Shown here piece by piece: positions 9,401 through 16,986 of a DNA stretch of 50,723 nucleotides (position 1 is the first letter of the stretch; the number at the start of each line of letters is the position of its first letter). Under the pieces are notes generated by a model, which did not search any database, was not told the DNA's origin, and was given only the letters and a program-made list of their open reading frames with translations. Position numbers and translations under genes: made by a program. The DNA comes from an uncultured Prevotellaceae bacterium (GTDB lineage Bacteria > Bacteroidota > Bacteroidia > Bacteroidales > Bacteroidaceae), in the NCBI GenBank assembly GCA_902768785.1, contig CACXMM010000034.1:1-50723 (forward strand), given 5' to 3'.

Positions 9401-11619
9401 CCAAGGTTCGCATAGGCCTTCGCGTTGACATTGATTTCATCGATGAAGCGAAGACCGGGCCAGTCAGATAATTTCAAGTCGAAGGGGACACATACCGACT
9501 GATAAACCTCAATGCTGGCACCGGCACCAGCCATAAAGTTCTTGCTGTTATCTTCGTCCCCACTGAACTTCTTGGTGATGTCTTCCCACTTGCTTTCCCT
9601 GATCGATCCGTTTGAATCGGTAGATTTGATACTGATCTTGTTAGCATTGAAATTACCCATCTGTCCTTTGGACAGACCATTGTAACCTTCCTTCCACTTG
9701 TTAGTGGCTCCTTTCTTATCCAAAAAATCAAAATCGATACCTAAACCGACTGCTCCATAGATAAGGATCCTCTTGGATTTGTTGAAATCGAAATTCACTC
9801 CAGCCCTGACATACAAAGGCGGTGGAGCCATCGGGAGTTTAAAAGACAAGTCGAGGTCGCTGGAGGTAAGGTCGCTCAAGAAGCCGCCGCCTTCCTTGGC
9901 AGCATCCTTGTCAGGATCCAGTTTCTTCTTGGCTTCCTCCTCCGCCTTTCTCTTCGCTTCGTCAATATCAAAATAGAAATTATTGAGGATGGGCAATCTG
10001 TAAACTGAGGCGTCGTCGATAGCAAGATAGGGACGCCCGCTATCACCAGGATCAAGATAGTCCAGCAACGAGAAGTCGGCATCCCAATAGGCATAGTCGA
10101 ACGAAGGATAATGGAGCTTGTGCGCCTCGCCCTCCAAGGCATCAACCTTGATCTTGTTCTCTTCGGCACCTTTGTCCTTCCTCAGATAGAGGCGGTCGCC
10201 AGGCATCTGACTGTTCTTGGCTGTGAAGGTGGCGGTAAGACTGGCAAGACGATCGTAGATGGTTCCATCGACATATTTCTTTTCGCCCTTGCGCGAAGCA
10301 TACTCATCATAGTTTACCACACTGGTTACAGGAGTATTCAGCAAGTCGATATGCTGTATCTCTGCCAGGTAGTATTCGTTACGTTTCTCGTCAACGGCAG
10401 TCAGTGACGTCAATTCCAACTTCGACACATAGATACCGTTGTCGGGCATCAGGGTATTATCAAGATAGATGTCGGCCTCCTGCTCTTCGTCATAGACCCA
10501 GCCCGTAGTGGGATTGTACGCACCGCGGCAGCGTATCACCTTCGGCATGTATCCCTTCACATATGCCTCGATGACACAGGGCTCGCCGTTGTTGACCGTA
10601 AAGAAACGACCGTCTTCCTTCTGTCCCCAGGGTCTCGATACATTATCCTTAGCTGTGCCGTCGGGGTTCACCAAAGAGACATTGATAACAAGATCGCTCC
10701 CGTCGAACATTCTCCTGCCATTATAATAGACGTTCAGCCACAGCGTATCATGAGGAGCAAACAACCGGGTGTCCAGATAGGAGGGGTTGGGAGCTTCCAG
10801 CCATTGGTGCTTCAGGAAAGGCATCTGACTGCCTGTCATCACACCGATATTACCATCATCATAGTGCGTCACCAAGTCTTCTGCCCATCTCTCAACATCT
10901 ATTCGCATGCGCTTGAAACCGTCGAAGCGCAGCCATGCCTCCACGATGGGATTCATCAGGTAGGTGTAGAAGGTGTAGAGCTTTCCCGGCTGCAGATCCT
11001 GGATGGTAACGGTATCGGTCTCAGCCGTCTCATCGTCCATCTTCACGTACTGAAGATCATACTTGCCGGGAACGAGACGACTACGGTCGAGCATCACGGA
11101 ACGGGCTCCGCGTGAACCATAGCTATGACCATTGAAAGTATAGGTCTTGGCAACCTCTTCTCCTTGACCGTATGGCCACACCTTGATCTCCAACTGATGC
11201 TCACCGCGAAGAGGAGAGATGTAGATATAGTCACGTGTGGAATAGGTCTTCGTTACATTGTGAGAAGGATCATCGGTGCTCACGATACTGGACACACGCA
11301 CATGGAACAGGCGTTTGCCAGCTCCCTGGTCCATTCGGAGTACAATATACTGGTTGTCACGCGCGTCGAAGAACTGTTTATAAAAACCTGTGGTATCCTT
11401 CGGAGCCTCGTCTTTCACCAGATTGATCAGTCGTTCCATCTCGGCACCGTTATCGATCAGTCCGTGGTCAACAGCCTTCCACTGGAACTTACTGATGTCG
11501 TTCCAGGAGTCCAGTTCTGACAGGTTACACGCATACTCTACCGTGAAATCCTGATTGACTTGGGCAAAGGTAAAAAACGAAACAAAAGATACAAATAATA
11601 AAAGTAAAGATCTCCTCAT
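6472..11619 (-). CDS. Giant exported protein (1715 residues) with T9SS-type C-terminus, function unknown
   Basis: I do not recognise a named family. Residues 1-19 are a signal peptide ending FAQ. The first 550 residues are beta-rich. A Lys/Glu/Asp-rich linker (EEAKKKLDPDKD) sits at about 555-585. A glycine-rich section follows at about 600-900 (VRAGVNFDF, YGAVGLGIDFDF, ASAQGRIDGFARLGLKFD). A polar linker at about 930 leads into repeats about 940-1290 that look like a beta-propeller (AIDDNGHAVAIWQDG, FDGTRWSDPVNL). About 1365-1460 resembles a CARDB/Ig-like domain. The last 80 residues, ending FSMPSVRRGIYLLSNQN, are typical of a type A T9SS sorting domain. It leads a three-gene minus-strand unit from its own -7 box at 11665-11672. 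The layout suggests a large secreted or surface structural protein; no catalytic motif is seen. Confidence 0.8.
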   Translation of the reverse strand: MRRSLLLLFVSFVSFFTFAQVNQDFTVEYACNLSELDSWNDISKFQWKAVDHGLIDNGAEMERLINLVKDEAPKDTTGFYKQFFDARDNQYIVLRMDQGAGKRLFHVRVSSIVSTDDPSHNVTKTYSTRDYIYISPLRGEHQLEIKVWPYGQGEEVAKTYTFNGHSYGSRGARSVMLDRSRLVPGKYDLQYVKMDDETAETDTVTIQDLQPGKLYTFYTYLMNPIVEAWLRFDGFKRMRIDVERWAEDLVTHYDDGNIGVMTGSQMPFLKHQWLEAPNPSYLDTRLFAPHDTLWLNVYYNGRRMFDGSDLVINVSLVNPDGTAKDNVSRPWGQKEDGRFFTVNNGEPCVIEAYVKGYMPKVIRCRGAYNPTTGWVYDEEQEADIYLDNTLMPDNGIYVSKLELTSLTAVDEKRNEYYLAEIQHIDLLNTPVTSVVNYDEYASRKGEKKYVDGTIYDRLASLTATFTAKNSQMPGDRLYLRKDKGAEENKIKVDALEGEAHKLHYPSFDYAYWDADFSLLDYLDPGDSGRPYLAIDDASVYRLPILNNFYFDIDEAKRKAEEEAKKKLDPDKDAAKEGGGFLSDLTSSDLDLSFKLPMAPPPLYVRAGVNFDFNKSKRILIYGAVGLGIDFDFLDKKGATNKWKEGYNGLSKGQMGNFNANKISIKSTDSNGSIRESKWEDITKKFSGDEDNSKNFMAGAGASIEVYQSVCVPFDLKLSDWPGLRFIDEINVNAKAYANLGIKFSVLDIAEKITNKVGGGGAVDWLRNNKYASKVIKALDSGIEIKFNTLLTAKAGVYYYDNGANEINPLKTHLIGASAQGRIDGFARLGLKFDIIAASLEAGLMGCAGVYIKGAAGDRLWFDRPFSGAAWSYRAGFGLYYKVHALFWDKSGEKMWGGEAYKPAKLLGNTSNSNPFHKDYKTYMLKGTSHEARAAASRRATGNSVASQVDYMYPVRFLSGGDSIVYKSSADSPNNRHLHVVSTGNPSIISDYMMGGTADFHSASSPNMDLVVFEQATRQLTDAEAAPSDDDLVDCIINNCDVSKVYYAVKKAGGKWFTPKPITDKGRSTGMKPRVAIDDNGHAVAIWQDGYLARNPRLSVSEQNDVCNLLFIGNLVLSRFDGTRWSDPVNLVYLDRRIQLSEYQVTVKDGEVLIAAMEVLPNQVIQPVFIRVTADNQVSVTNAPMEKNNKFELRRVGDHNVLAQLMEVGSDEDSQVRIALNSFDMSGVHDGQVSTSLNPGYDNVEKFHLVVDQKAQSLRNLGLMWIQAQQETNSDNVYSLIKAARLVPSGQNMDIGTPLTMAEISDESRVYDFDGYMTDEKIDGCYLINDESGNAQINRVTSYFSNAFSYSITYDRDENMAITSSAESVTQTNFIVKVNNLGTSTINYCELNVEGLESPIPLHMVVPPGGSSQERVSIPYQSGKAINTTLNVTYDDVLGLQEKQLPRYLARREKRAFARSRGMVYTDEHSNEDDIYEQQTANLYPDIPELECYPVSQTVDEYGNNHFVVRVKNKYPRKMPDSYVIVIQIGDEAESTLYSTETAKGFVFSQLDSSQEKELHKFYSSWNGVGFFNQREGYESGDLIVTIPDVKETKSLYMRAVVRTFSDDMEFIPITGGDKGHEYAVVTVYPSNVTTSVKNVYEEGDSRASLHVKVTGSMVEVSGAQPGEDVRLYFSNGMILGRQKASPDGKATFSMPSVRRGIYLLSNQNETVKFNF

Positions 11620-11664
11620 AATATGATATGGATTAGTCCAACCTAAAACTCCCTATATTCGCTG

Positions 11665-11672
11665 CAAAGATA
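11665..11672 (-). promoter_or_regulatory. -7 box (TATCTTTG) for the 1715-residue protein unit
   Basis: TATCTTTG on the minus strand (read 11672 to 11665) fits the Bacteroidetes -7 consensus and lies 45 bases before the ATG at 11619. A TTTG at 11690-11687 is only 14 bases away, shorter than the usual spacing of about 20, so the -33 element is uncertain. Confidence 0.5.
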
Positions 11673-11753
11673 CAAAATAATTTTAACAAACACCTTTTTT
11701 ATTAGGAAATATTTCAAGTTTCGCCTCTATAAAATTAGTTTTTCATGATTTTA

Positions 11754-11833
11754 CTACCATTCCACCACCTTGGCTCCTAAGTAATTTATTAATAACTACT
11801 TATGAATGGTGGTAGCAAGGTGGTAGATGGTAG
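11754..11833. repeat. Imperfect inverted repeat rich in CCACC / GGTGG
   Basis: CTACCATTCCACCACCTTG at 11754-11772 is nearly complementary to CAAGGTGGTAGATGGTAG at 11816-11833. A further related copy, AATGGTGGTAGCAAGG, lies at 11805-11820. The rest of the 11673-12063 spacer is AT-rich. It holds only this structure and the short gene remnant listed next. Confidence 0.45.
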
Positions 11834-11886
11834 CAATAAAAGAATAGTACCATGATGGTTTGCGAAAACGATAGAATACACCCTTT

Positions 11887-12003
11887 CTACTTCATGATGA
11901 AGTTGATGTACATGCCAGCCATGTAGGCCACATAGGGAGCATACAAAGCACCATCAGCATTATCTTCGTTTTCATAATACTCTATCTTCTCCGTCCTAGG
12001 GGA
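11887..12003 (-). pseudogene. Possible C-terminal remnant of a lost gene
   Basis: The minus strand reads about 38 clean codons to TAG at 11889-11887, passing through EKIEYYENEDNADGALYAP and ending MAGMYINFIMK. The mix of an acidic stretch and a hydrophobic end is protein-like, but no start codon or 5' part is present upstream, where the frame runs into the end of kduD. It could equally be chance. The family is not recognised. Confidence 0.22.
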
Positions 12004-12063
12004 AAATGATTGTAATGAAGATCTGTTACATAGTTGATTATTAAATATTATTAAGGTATAAAC

Positions 12064-12104
12064 GGCAAGGTGCCGCCCTGAGCCTAGGCTCAGGGCTGCT
12101 TGCC
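12064..12104 (-). terminator. Perfect 20-bp palindrome in a long stem over the kduD stop codon
   Basis: CCCTGAGCCTAGGCTCAGGG at 12076-12095 is a perfect palindrome. It sits inside an outer GGCAAG/CTTGCC stem (12064-12069 with 12099-12104). The kduD TGA (12092-12090) lies within it. On the minus strand it is followed by GTTTATA, a poor U tract. It is probably the transcript end of kduI-kduD or a 3' stabilising hairpin. Confidence 0.5.
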
Positions 12105-12890
12105 GATGTAAGCCAGGATACCGCCATCCACATAGAGCACATGACCGTTGACAGCATCCGAAGCATGGGAAGCGAGGAAGACGGCAGGACCGCCTAACTC
12201 CTCAGGCTGTAACCAACGTCCTGCGGGAGTCTTGGCACAGATAAAGCTATCAAAGGGATGACGACTGCCATCAGGCTGGCGCTCACGCAATGGAGCAGTC
12301 TGCGGTGTAGCGATATAGCCCGGGCCGATGCCGTTACACTGGATGTTGTATTCCCCATACTCTGAGCAGATGTTACGGGTGAGCATCTTCAGACCACCCT
12401 TGGCAGCAGCATACGCACTGACGGTCTCTCGTCCCAACTCCGACATCATCGAGCAGATGTTGATGATCTTTCCCTCACGACGTTCCATCATCTCAGGAAG
12501 TACAGCAGAAGATACAATGAACGGACCCACCAGGTCGATGTCGATCACCTGCTGGAACTCTGCACGTTTCATCTCATGCATGGGGATACGCTTGATGATA
12601 CCGGCATTGTTCACAAGGATATCGATCTGTCCTACCTCGGCATGAATCTTCTCAACGAGTGCCTTCACATCGTCTTCTTTCGTCACGTCACATACATAGC
12701 CCTTCACATTCTCAATGCCAGCCTCTTTGTAGTTATTCAATCCGCGCTCCAAAGCAGCCTCATTGATGTCGTTGAAGATGATGGTCTTGATGCCGGCAGC
12801 CACGAAAGCCTTGGCAATGTTAAAACCAATACCGTAAGATGCGCCGGTAATCCAGGCGTTCTTACCCTCTAATGAAAATGGATTTTGCAT
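12090..12890 (-). CDS. kduD: SDR-family 2-dehydro-3-deoxy-D-gluconate 5-dehydrogenase (KduD / gluconate 5-dehydrogenase type)
   Basis: This is a 266-residue classical short-chain dehydrogenase. The cofactor motif TGASYGIG is at 15-22, NNAG at 94-97, and the catalytic set is Ser147, Tyr160 and Lys164 (YAAAK). The C-terminal VLYVDGGILAYIGKQP is typical of the gluconate 5-dehydrogenase/KduD subgroup. Its neighbour is kduI, whose product (3-deoxy-D-glycero-2,5-hexodiulosonate) is reduced by KduD to 2-keto-3-deoxygluconate in pectin and uronate breakdown. That context favours KduD over a plain gluconate 5-dehydrogenase. The spacer from kduI is about 90 bases and is mostly an octamer repeat. The product is cytoplasmic. 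Sequence alone cannot fully separate the two enzyme names. Confidence 0.88.
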   Translation of the reverse strand: MQNPFSLEGKNAWITGASYGIGFNIAKAFVAAGIKTIIFNDINEAALERGLNNYKEAGIENVKGYVCDVTKEDDVKALVEKIHAEVGQIDILVNNAGIIKRIPMHEMKRAEFQQVIDIDLVGPFIVSSAVLPEMMERREGKIINICSMMSELGRETVSAYAAAKGGLKMLTRNICSEYGEYNIQCNGIGPGYIATPQTAPLRERQPDGSRHPFDSFICAKTPAGRWLQPEELGGPAVFLASHASDAVNGHVLYVDGGILAYIGKQP

Positions 12891-12900
12891 ATTCTTTTCG

Positions 12901-12964
12901 TTATTTCGTTATACCATTATTTCGTTATACCGTTATATCGATATATCGTTATACCGTTATTTCG
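12901..12964. repeat. Eight in-register 8-bp repeats between kduI and kduD
   Basis: Eight consecutive octamers fill 12901-12964: TTATTTCG, TTATACCA, TTATTTCG, TTATACCG, TTATATCG, ATATATCG, TTATACCG and TTATTTCG. The same octamer family appears in the opposite orientation at 15526-15573 upstream of tyrS. Confidence 0.8.
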
Positions 12965-12981
12965 ACATGTCATTTTATCGA

Positions 12982-13824
12982 TTATTTCAAATCAGTAATC
13001 TTCGAGAAGTCCTGATCACCATAATCAAGGTTCTCGCCGCCCATACCCCAGATGAAGGTATAGTTGTGGGTTGCAGCGGCACTGTGGATGCTCCACTCGG
13101 GAGAGAGCACGGCCTGATCGCCTTTCATCCACAAGTGACGGGTCTCCTGAACCTCGCCCATGAAATGGCACACAGCCTGATCCTCAGGTACCTCAAAATA
13201 GAAATATGCCTCCATGCGACGGCTGTGCACATGAGCAGGCATGGTGTTCCACACACTACCTGGAGCCAGCTCGGTCATACCCATCTGTAACTGACAGGTG
13301 GGAAGCACCTGGTTTACCAGCATTTTGTTGATGTTACGCTCGTTACTCATCTCCAACGAACCCATGTGCGCCACCACAGCATTCTCCTTCGTCACCTTCT
13401 TACAGGGATACTCGGCATGGGCAGTGGTGGAATTGAAATAGAACTTGGCAGGTTGGGCGCTGTCTTTCGAGCAGAACACCACATCGCGGTCACCCTTACC
13501 GATATACAGAGCCTCTTTGTAGTCGAGTTCAAACACCTCCTCACCTACTTTCACACAACCAGCACCTCCCACATTGAAGATACCGATCTCACGACGGGTA
13601 GTAAAGAAGGGAGCCTTCAGGGGGTCGATAGCCTCTAACTTCAGACACTCGGCCACAGGCATGGCACCGCCAACCACCATACGGTCGTACATAGAATAAA
13701 CCATGTTCACCTCGTCAGCTGCGAACACCTTCTCAATCAGGAAATCGCGGCGTATGCGCTGGGTGTCGTAACTCTTCGCATCCTCTGGATGGGCCGCATA
13801 ACGTACTTCATAATTTGTTTTCAT
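12982..13824 (-). CDS. kduI: 5-dehydro-4-deoxy-D-glucuronate isomerase (KduI)
   Basis: This is a 280-residue cupin-fold, metal-dependent isomerase. It converts 4-deoxy-L-threo-5-hexosulose uronate, made from unsaturated oligogalacturonides, to 3-deoxy-D-glycero-2,5-hexodiulosonate. The start at 13824 (MKTNYEVRYAAHPEDAK) matches the family length; the longer frame to 13884 would run across the promoter. Metal-binding residues are visible in AHVHSRRMEAYFYF (two His and a Glu), with a further His in the C-terminal WSIHSAAATHNYTFIWGM region. It is first in a kduI-kduD unit with a -7 box at 13858-13865. The pathway fits pectin use, as does the GH53 galactanase at 2.7 kb. Confidence 0.94.
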   Translation of the reverse strand: MKTNYEVRYAAHPEDAKSYDTQRIRRDFLIEKVFAADEVNMVYSMYDRMVVGGAMPVAECLKLEAIDPLKAPFFTTRREIGIFNVGGAGCVKVGEEVFELDYKEALYIGKGDRDVVFCSKDSAQPAKFYFNSTTAHAEYPCKKVTKENAVVAHMGSLEMSNERNINKMLVNQVLPTCQLQMGMTELAPGSVWNTMPAHVHSRRMEAYFYFEVPEDQAVCHFMGEVQETRHLWMKGDQAVLSPEWSIHSAAATHNYTFIWGMGGENLDYGDQDFSKITDLK

Positions 13825-13857
13825 ATAGCAAAATATTTTGATTTGTTTGTCTGTCTG

Positions 13858-13865
13858 CAAAGGTA
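13858..13865 (-). promoter_or_regulatory. -7 box (TACCTTTG) of kduI
   Basis: TACCTTTG on the minus strand lies 33 bases before the kduI ATG at 13824. It matches the TAnnTTTG consensus. A clear -33 partner at the usual distance is not seen. Confidence 0.6.
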
Positions 13866-13940
13866 CGAAAAAAATCCGTACCACCTACCAATTAGGACGC
13901 AATTTATAATTGATTAAGACTTATGGGAAAAGAACAGGTG

Positions 13941-13975
13941 AAAAGAAAGCCCGCCTTGCTGCTGCAAGCGGGCTT
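13941..13975 (-). terminator. Intrinsic terminator downstream of tRNA-Gln
   Basis: AAGCCCGC at 13947-13954 pairs with GCGGGCTT at 13968-13975, extended by TTG/CAA. On the minus strand the stem is followed by TTTCTTTT (13946-13941 and onward). It lies 30 bases after the 3' end of the tRNA. Confidence 0.8.
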
Positions 13976-14004
13976 CTTCATTCCATAGTTGTATTCCATG
14001 GAAG

Positions 14005-14075
14005 TTGGGTGACTCGGATTCGAACCGGGAATGACAGAACCAAAACCTGTAGTGTTACCATTACACCATCACCCA
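14005..14075 (-). tRNA. tRNA-Gln (anticodon TTG)
   Basis: The acceptor arms TGGGTGA and TCACCCA pair perfectly (14075-14069 with 14012-14006), and the discriminator A is at 14005. The D-arm is GTG-TAATGGTAA-CAC. The anticodon stem ACAGG/TCTGT encloses the loop TTTTGGT, giving anticodon TTG. The T-arm loop is TTCGAAT, with one C-A mismatch in its stem. CCA is not encoded. The gene lies downstream of tyrS on the same strand and is followed by a strong terminator. Confidence 0.93.
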
Positions 14076-14118
14076 CTGAATGAATTCGGCTGCAAAGGTA
14101 ATAAAAAAAAGGAAAAGA

Positions 14119-14177
14119 GAAGAGTGAAAAGTGAAAAAAATCCCATAGAGCGGTATTTTTTTATCTTTTCACTCTTC
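14119..14177 (-). terminator. 13-bp inverted repeat after tyrS
   Basis: GAAGAGTGAAAAG at 14119-14131 is the exact complement of CTTTTCACTCTTC at 14165-14177. On the minus strand the structure begins 20 bases after the tyrS stop and is followed by a T-rich run (14118 to about 14102). The loop is long at 33 bases, so termination is likely but not certain. Confidence 0.55.
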
Positions 14178-14197
14178 TTGTCCTGTTCTTACCTTTT

Positions 14198-15493
14198 TTA
14201 TTTCACGATCAGCAGGTAGTAGTTCTTCTTTCCTTTCTGTGCCAGAAGATACTTGCCATCAATGAGGTCCTCACTGGTAACAGGGCGGTTCTGATCGGTG
14301 AGCTTCTCCTTATTCAGGCTGACGCCACCGCCTTGTACCATCTTACGCATCTCACCCTTGGAAGGGAAGACAGGTGCGGCAGACGTGAACAGTTCGATGG
14401 CCGGCTGTCCCAGCTGATCCTTACTGATCTCGAACTGCGGCACGCCATCAAACACATCCAGGAATGTCTGCTCATCAAGTTTCTCCAGTCCTTCCTTCGT
14501 TGACTTACCGAAGAGGATGCTTGATGCCTCAATGGCAGTATCGAGAGCCTCCTTGGAGTGAACCATCACAGTCACCTCCTCTGCCAGACGCTTCTGCAGC
14601 ACACGACGACCTGGATCCTGCTTGTGCTCCTCTACGAGGGCATCGATCACCTCTTTCTCCAATGAAGTGAAGATCTTGATATATCGCTCAGCATCCTCAT
14701 CGCTCACATTCAGCCAGAACTGGTAGAACTTATACGGTGTGGTGCGCTTCGGATCGAGCCAGATGTTCCCACTCTCTGTCTTACCGAATTTCTTACCGTC
14801 GCTCTTCGTGATCAGCGGACAGGTGAGGGCAAAGGTCTCAACATCATTGCCCAGGGTGCGGCGAATCAATTCCGTACCAGTAGTCATATTTCCCCACTGG
14901 TCGTTACCGCCCAACTGGAGCTTCACGCCCTTGTGCTGATAGAGATAGAGGAAGTCGTAGCCCTGCAGGAGCTGGTAGGTGAACTCCGTGAACGACAGAC
15001 CGTCGCGAGCCGTACCGTTCAGTCGCTGCTGCACGCTCTCCTTCGCCATCATATAGTTCACGGTGATATGCTTACCCACCTCACGGGCAAAGTCAAGGAA
15101 GGTGAAGTCCTTCATCCAGTCATAGTTGTTCACCATCTCAGCAGCATTGGGTTCATTCGATTCGAAATCAAGGAACTTAGCCACCTGTTGCTTGATGCAT
15201 TCCTGGTTGTGATACAGTGTCTCGTTGTTGAGAAGATTGCGCTCCTGACTCTTGCCGGAGGGGTCACCAATCATACCCGTAGCACCACCCACAAGGATAA
15301 TGGGCTTATGACCGCAACGCTGCAAGTGACGCAGCATCATGATACCACAGAGGTGACCGATATGCAGGGAGTCGGCCGTAGGATCAGTGCCCAGATAGGC
15401 TGTCACCATCTCTTTCTGCAAGAGTTCTTCCGTTCCTGGCATTATCTGTGCCAGCATTCCGCGCCAGCGGAGTTCTTCAACAAAGTTCTTCAT
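14198..15493 (-). CDS. tyrS: Tyrosyl-tRNA synthetase
   Basis: This is a 431-residue class I aminoacyl-tRNA synthetase that charges tRNA-Tyr in the cytoplasm. The HIGH motif is exact at 44-47 (SLHIGHLCG). The ATP-binding loop before it contains [12 protein letters not shown]. The KMSKS equivalent is KFGKTES at about 230. A C-terminal S4-like RNA-binding domain covers about 360-431 ([13 protein letters not shown]). The length matches the family. It lies downstream of yidD after an octamer-repeat spacer and may have its own promoter there. Confidence 0.97.
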   Translation of the reverse strand: MKNFVEELRWRGMLAQIMPGTEELLQKEMVTAYLGTDPTADSLHIGHLCGIMMLRHLQRCGHKPIILVGGATGMIGDPSGKSQERNLLNNETLYHNQECIKQQVAKFLDFESNEPNAAEMVNNYDWMKDFTFLDFAREVGKHITVNYMMAKESVQQRLNGTARDGLSFTEFTYQLLQGYDFLYLYQHKGVKLQLGGNDQWGNMTTGTELIRRTLGNDVETFALTCPLITKSDGKKFGKTESGNIWLDPKRTTPYKFYQFWLNVSDEDAERYIKIFTSLEKEVIDALVEEHKQDPGRRVLQKRLAEEVTVMVHSKEALDTAIEASSILFGKSTKEGLEKLDEQTFLDVFDGVPQFEISKDQLGQPAIELFTSAAPVFPSKGEMRKMVQGGGVSLNKEKLTDQNRPVTSEDLIDGKYLLAQKGKKNYYLLIVK

Positions 15494-15525
15494 CTTTATT
15501 ATTCTATTTTTGATTTTACTTTTTT

Positions 15526-15573
15526 CGGTATAACGATATAACGGGATAACGAAATATCGATATTTCGATCTTT
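15526..15573. repeat. Six in-register 8-bp repeats upstream of tyrS
   Basis: The octamers are CGGTATAA, CGATATAA, CGGGATAA, CGAAATAT, CGATATTT and CGATCTTT. The first four are reverse complements of units (or near-units) in the 12901-12964 array. They fill most of the yidD-tyrS spacer. Confidence 0.7.
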
Positions 15574-15579
15574 AGATCA

Positions 15580-15831
15580 TCATGGAACAGGATCATATCC
15601 GCTGCCACCCCAGGGATGACATCTCAAGATGCGCCGGATGGCCAGCCACAAGCCTTTCACAGGACCGTGTTTTATCAATGCCTGTCGGGCATATTCAGAG
15701 CAAGTGGGCGTGAATCGGCAGGAAGGAGGTGTGTAGGGAGAGATAGCCTTTTGATAAATCCAGATTGGAATCAGCAACAAGGCCACAAGACACCATGAAA
15801 TGGCCCGTAATACATTCCTCACGATCTTCAT
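15580..15831 (-). CDS. yidD: Membrane protein insertion efficiency factor YidD
   Basis: This is an 83-residue small membrane-associated protein that assists YidC-dependent insertion of inner-membrane proteins. The family signature is clear: an N-terminal hydrophobic segment ([19 protein letters not shown]), then [15 protein letters not shown] and the [12 protein letters not shown] end. Its ATG overlaps the rnpA stop by four bases (ATGA), a coupling common in bacteria. Confidence 0.96.
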   Translation of the reverse strand: MKIVRNVLRAISWCLVALLLIPIWIYQKAISPYTPPSCRFTPTCSEYARQALIKHGPVKGLWLAIRRILRCHPWGGSGYDPVP

Positions 15832-16226
15832 AAGCGTTCAGACATTCGTTGCAGCAATTTGACAACCTTCTTTTCCACTGTTTCACTGCTATGCAACTGG
15901 TCATCGAGCCAGATGAACGCCATCAGCAGGGTCCGTCCCTCATCGAGGTCGGGCAGAAAGTTCTTATTTCTCCGATATGCCTCGCGGATCTGTCGTTTCA
16001 CCCTATTTCGCTTGACAGCCCGTTTAAAGCAACGTTTGGGGACACTGATCAGGATCTGTTTCTGTGCGGTGGTGTCACCATCGCCCCTATTGTCAAGCAG
16101 ATAGACAAGTCTTATGGGGAAAGAAACCAACGAATGACTGTCGCCTCCCCTGAAGAGCTTGTCGATGAGCCGTTTGCTCGCCATGCGCTCTTCCTTCCTC
16201 AAGGTAAAAGCAGCTGCGGCGCTCAT
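15828..16226 (-). CDS. rnpA: Ribonuclease P protein component
   Basis: This is the 132-residue basic protein subunit of RNase P, which processes tRNA 5' ends. The signature [13 protein letters not shown] is present, preceded by [12 protein letters not shown]. The N-terminal [19 protein letters not shown] is the conserved leader-binding region. Its ATG shares one base with the hemD stop (TAATG) and its end overlaps yidD by four bases, so the hemD-rnpA-yidD trio is tightly coupled. Confidence 0.96.
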   Translation of the reverse strand: MSAAAAFTLRKEERMASKRLIDKLFRGGDSHSLVSFPIRLVYLLDNRGDGDTTAQKQILISVPKRCFKRAVKRNRVKRQIREAYRRNKNFLPDLDEGRTLLMAFIWLDDQLHSSETVEKKVVKLLQRMSERL

Positions 16227-16978
16227 TACTCGTCTTCGTCCTGACGCGCCAAGTATGATTTCAGAGCACCCGTCATTGAAGGGAATTTCTCCGACGGAGC
16301 CTCAATCACCACATTCAGTCCGGCCTCATGCGCCGACTTCGTGGTAGAAGGGCCGAAGGTGGCCACAGCAATCTCGTTCTTACTCGTTCCGAAAGTCTTG
16401 GTGAATGCATTGATGCCCGAAGGACTGAAGAACACACACATGTCATAATCAAAGGCCTTCACCTCATCCTCAGTGAAATCGTTACTCACCGTTCGATACA
16501 TCACACACTCCGTGTGCAGCAACTTCTTCGAGTCAAGCAGTTCCTTCACACTATTGTCATGTACGTCGCTCATTGGGATCAGATACTTCTCAGCCTTATG
16601 CTTCACCATCGAAGGCACCAAATCGATAATCTTACCCGTCTGTCCGAAGAACACTTTCCTCTTTCGATACTGCACATATTTCTGGATATACAATGCAATC
16701 TGTTCAGTGACACAGAAATACTTCATGTCTTCAGGAATCTCCAATCGCATCTCCTTAGCCAGCTTGAAGAAGTTATCGATGGCATGGCGCGAAGTGAACA
16801 CGATAGCCGTATGTCCCATAATGCTCACCTTCTGCTGGCGGAACTCTTTTGACGTGAGTCCTTCCACTTTGATAAATGGACGGAACACGAGATCCACGTC
16901 ATAATCTTTTGCAATATCGAAGTACGGCGACTTCTCACTGGTAGGCTGCGGCTGTGAGATGAGAATCTTTTTTATCAT
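16226..16978 (-). CDS. hemD: Uroporphyrinogen-III synthase
   Basis: This is a 250-residue cytoplasmic enzyme that closes hydroxymethylbilane to uroporphyrinogen III, the common precursor of haem, sirohaem and cobalamin. The start at 16978 (MIKKILISQPQPTSEKSPYF) gives the Bacteroidetes N-terminus; the longer frame would overlap the DUF4271 gene. The two-lobed HemD pattern is seen: IVFTSRHAIDNFF, then VFFSPSGINAFTKTFG and VATFGPSTTKSAHEAGL. It sits 8 bases after DUF4271 and one base from rnpA, a conserved Bacteroidetes arrangement. Its product feeds the corrin genes at 27-33 kb. Confidence 0.94.
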   Translation of the reverse strand: MIKKILISQPQPTSEKSPYFDIAKDYDVDLVFRPFIKVEGLTSKEFRQQKVSIMGHTAIVFTSRHAIDNFFKLAKEMRLEIPEDMKYFCVTEQIALYIQKYVQYRKRKVFFGQTGKIIDLVPSMVKHKAEKYLIPMSDVHDNSVKELLDSKKLLHTECVMYRTVSNDFTEDEVKAFDYDMCVFFSPSGINAFTKTFGTSKNEIAVATFGPSTTKSAHEAGLNVVIEAPSEKFPSMTGALKSYLARQDEDE

Positions 16979-16986
16979 TTGGTGTC

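Noticed and set aside
14005-14075. Integration site at tRNA-Gln
   Set aside because: No integrase gene and no repeated tRNA 3' end are seen near the tRNA.
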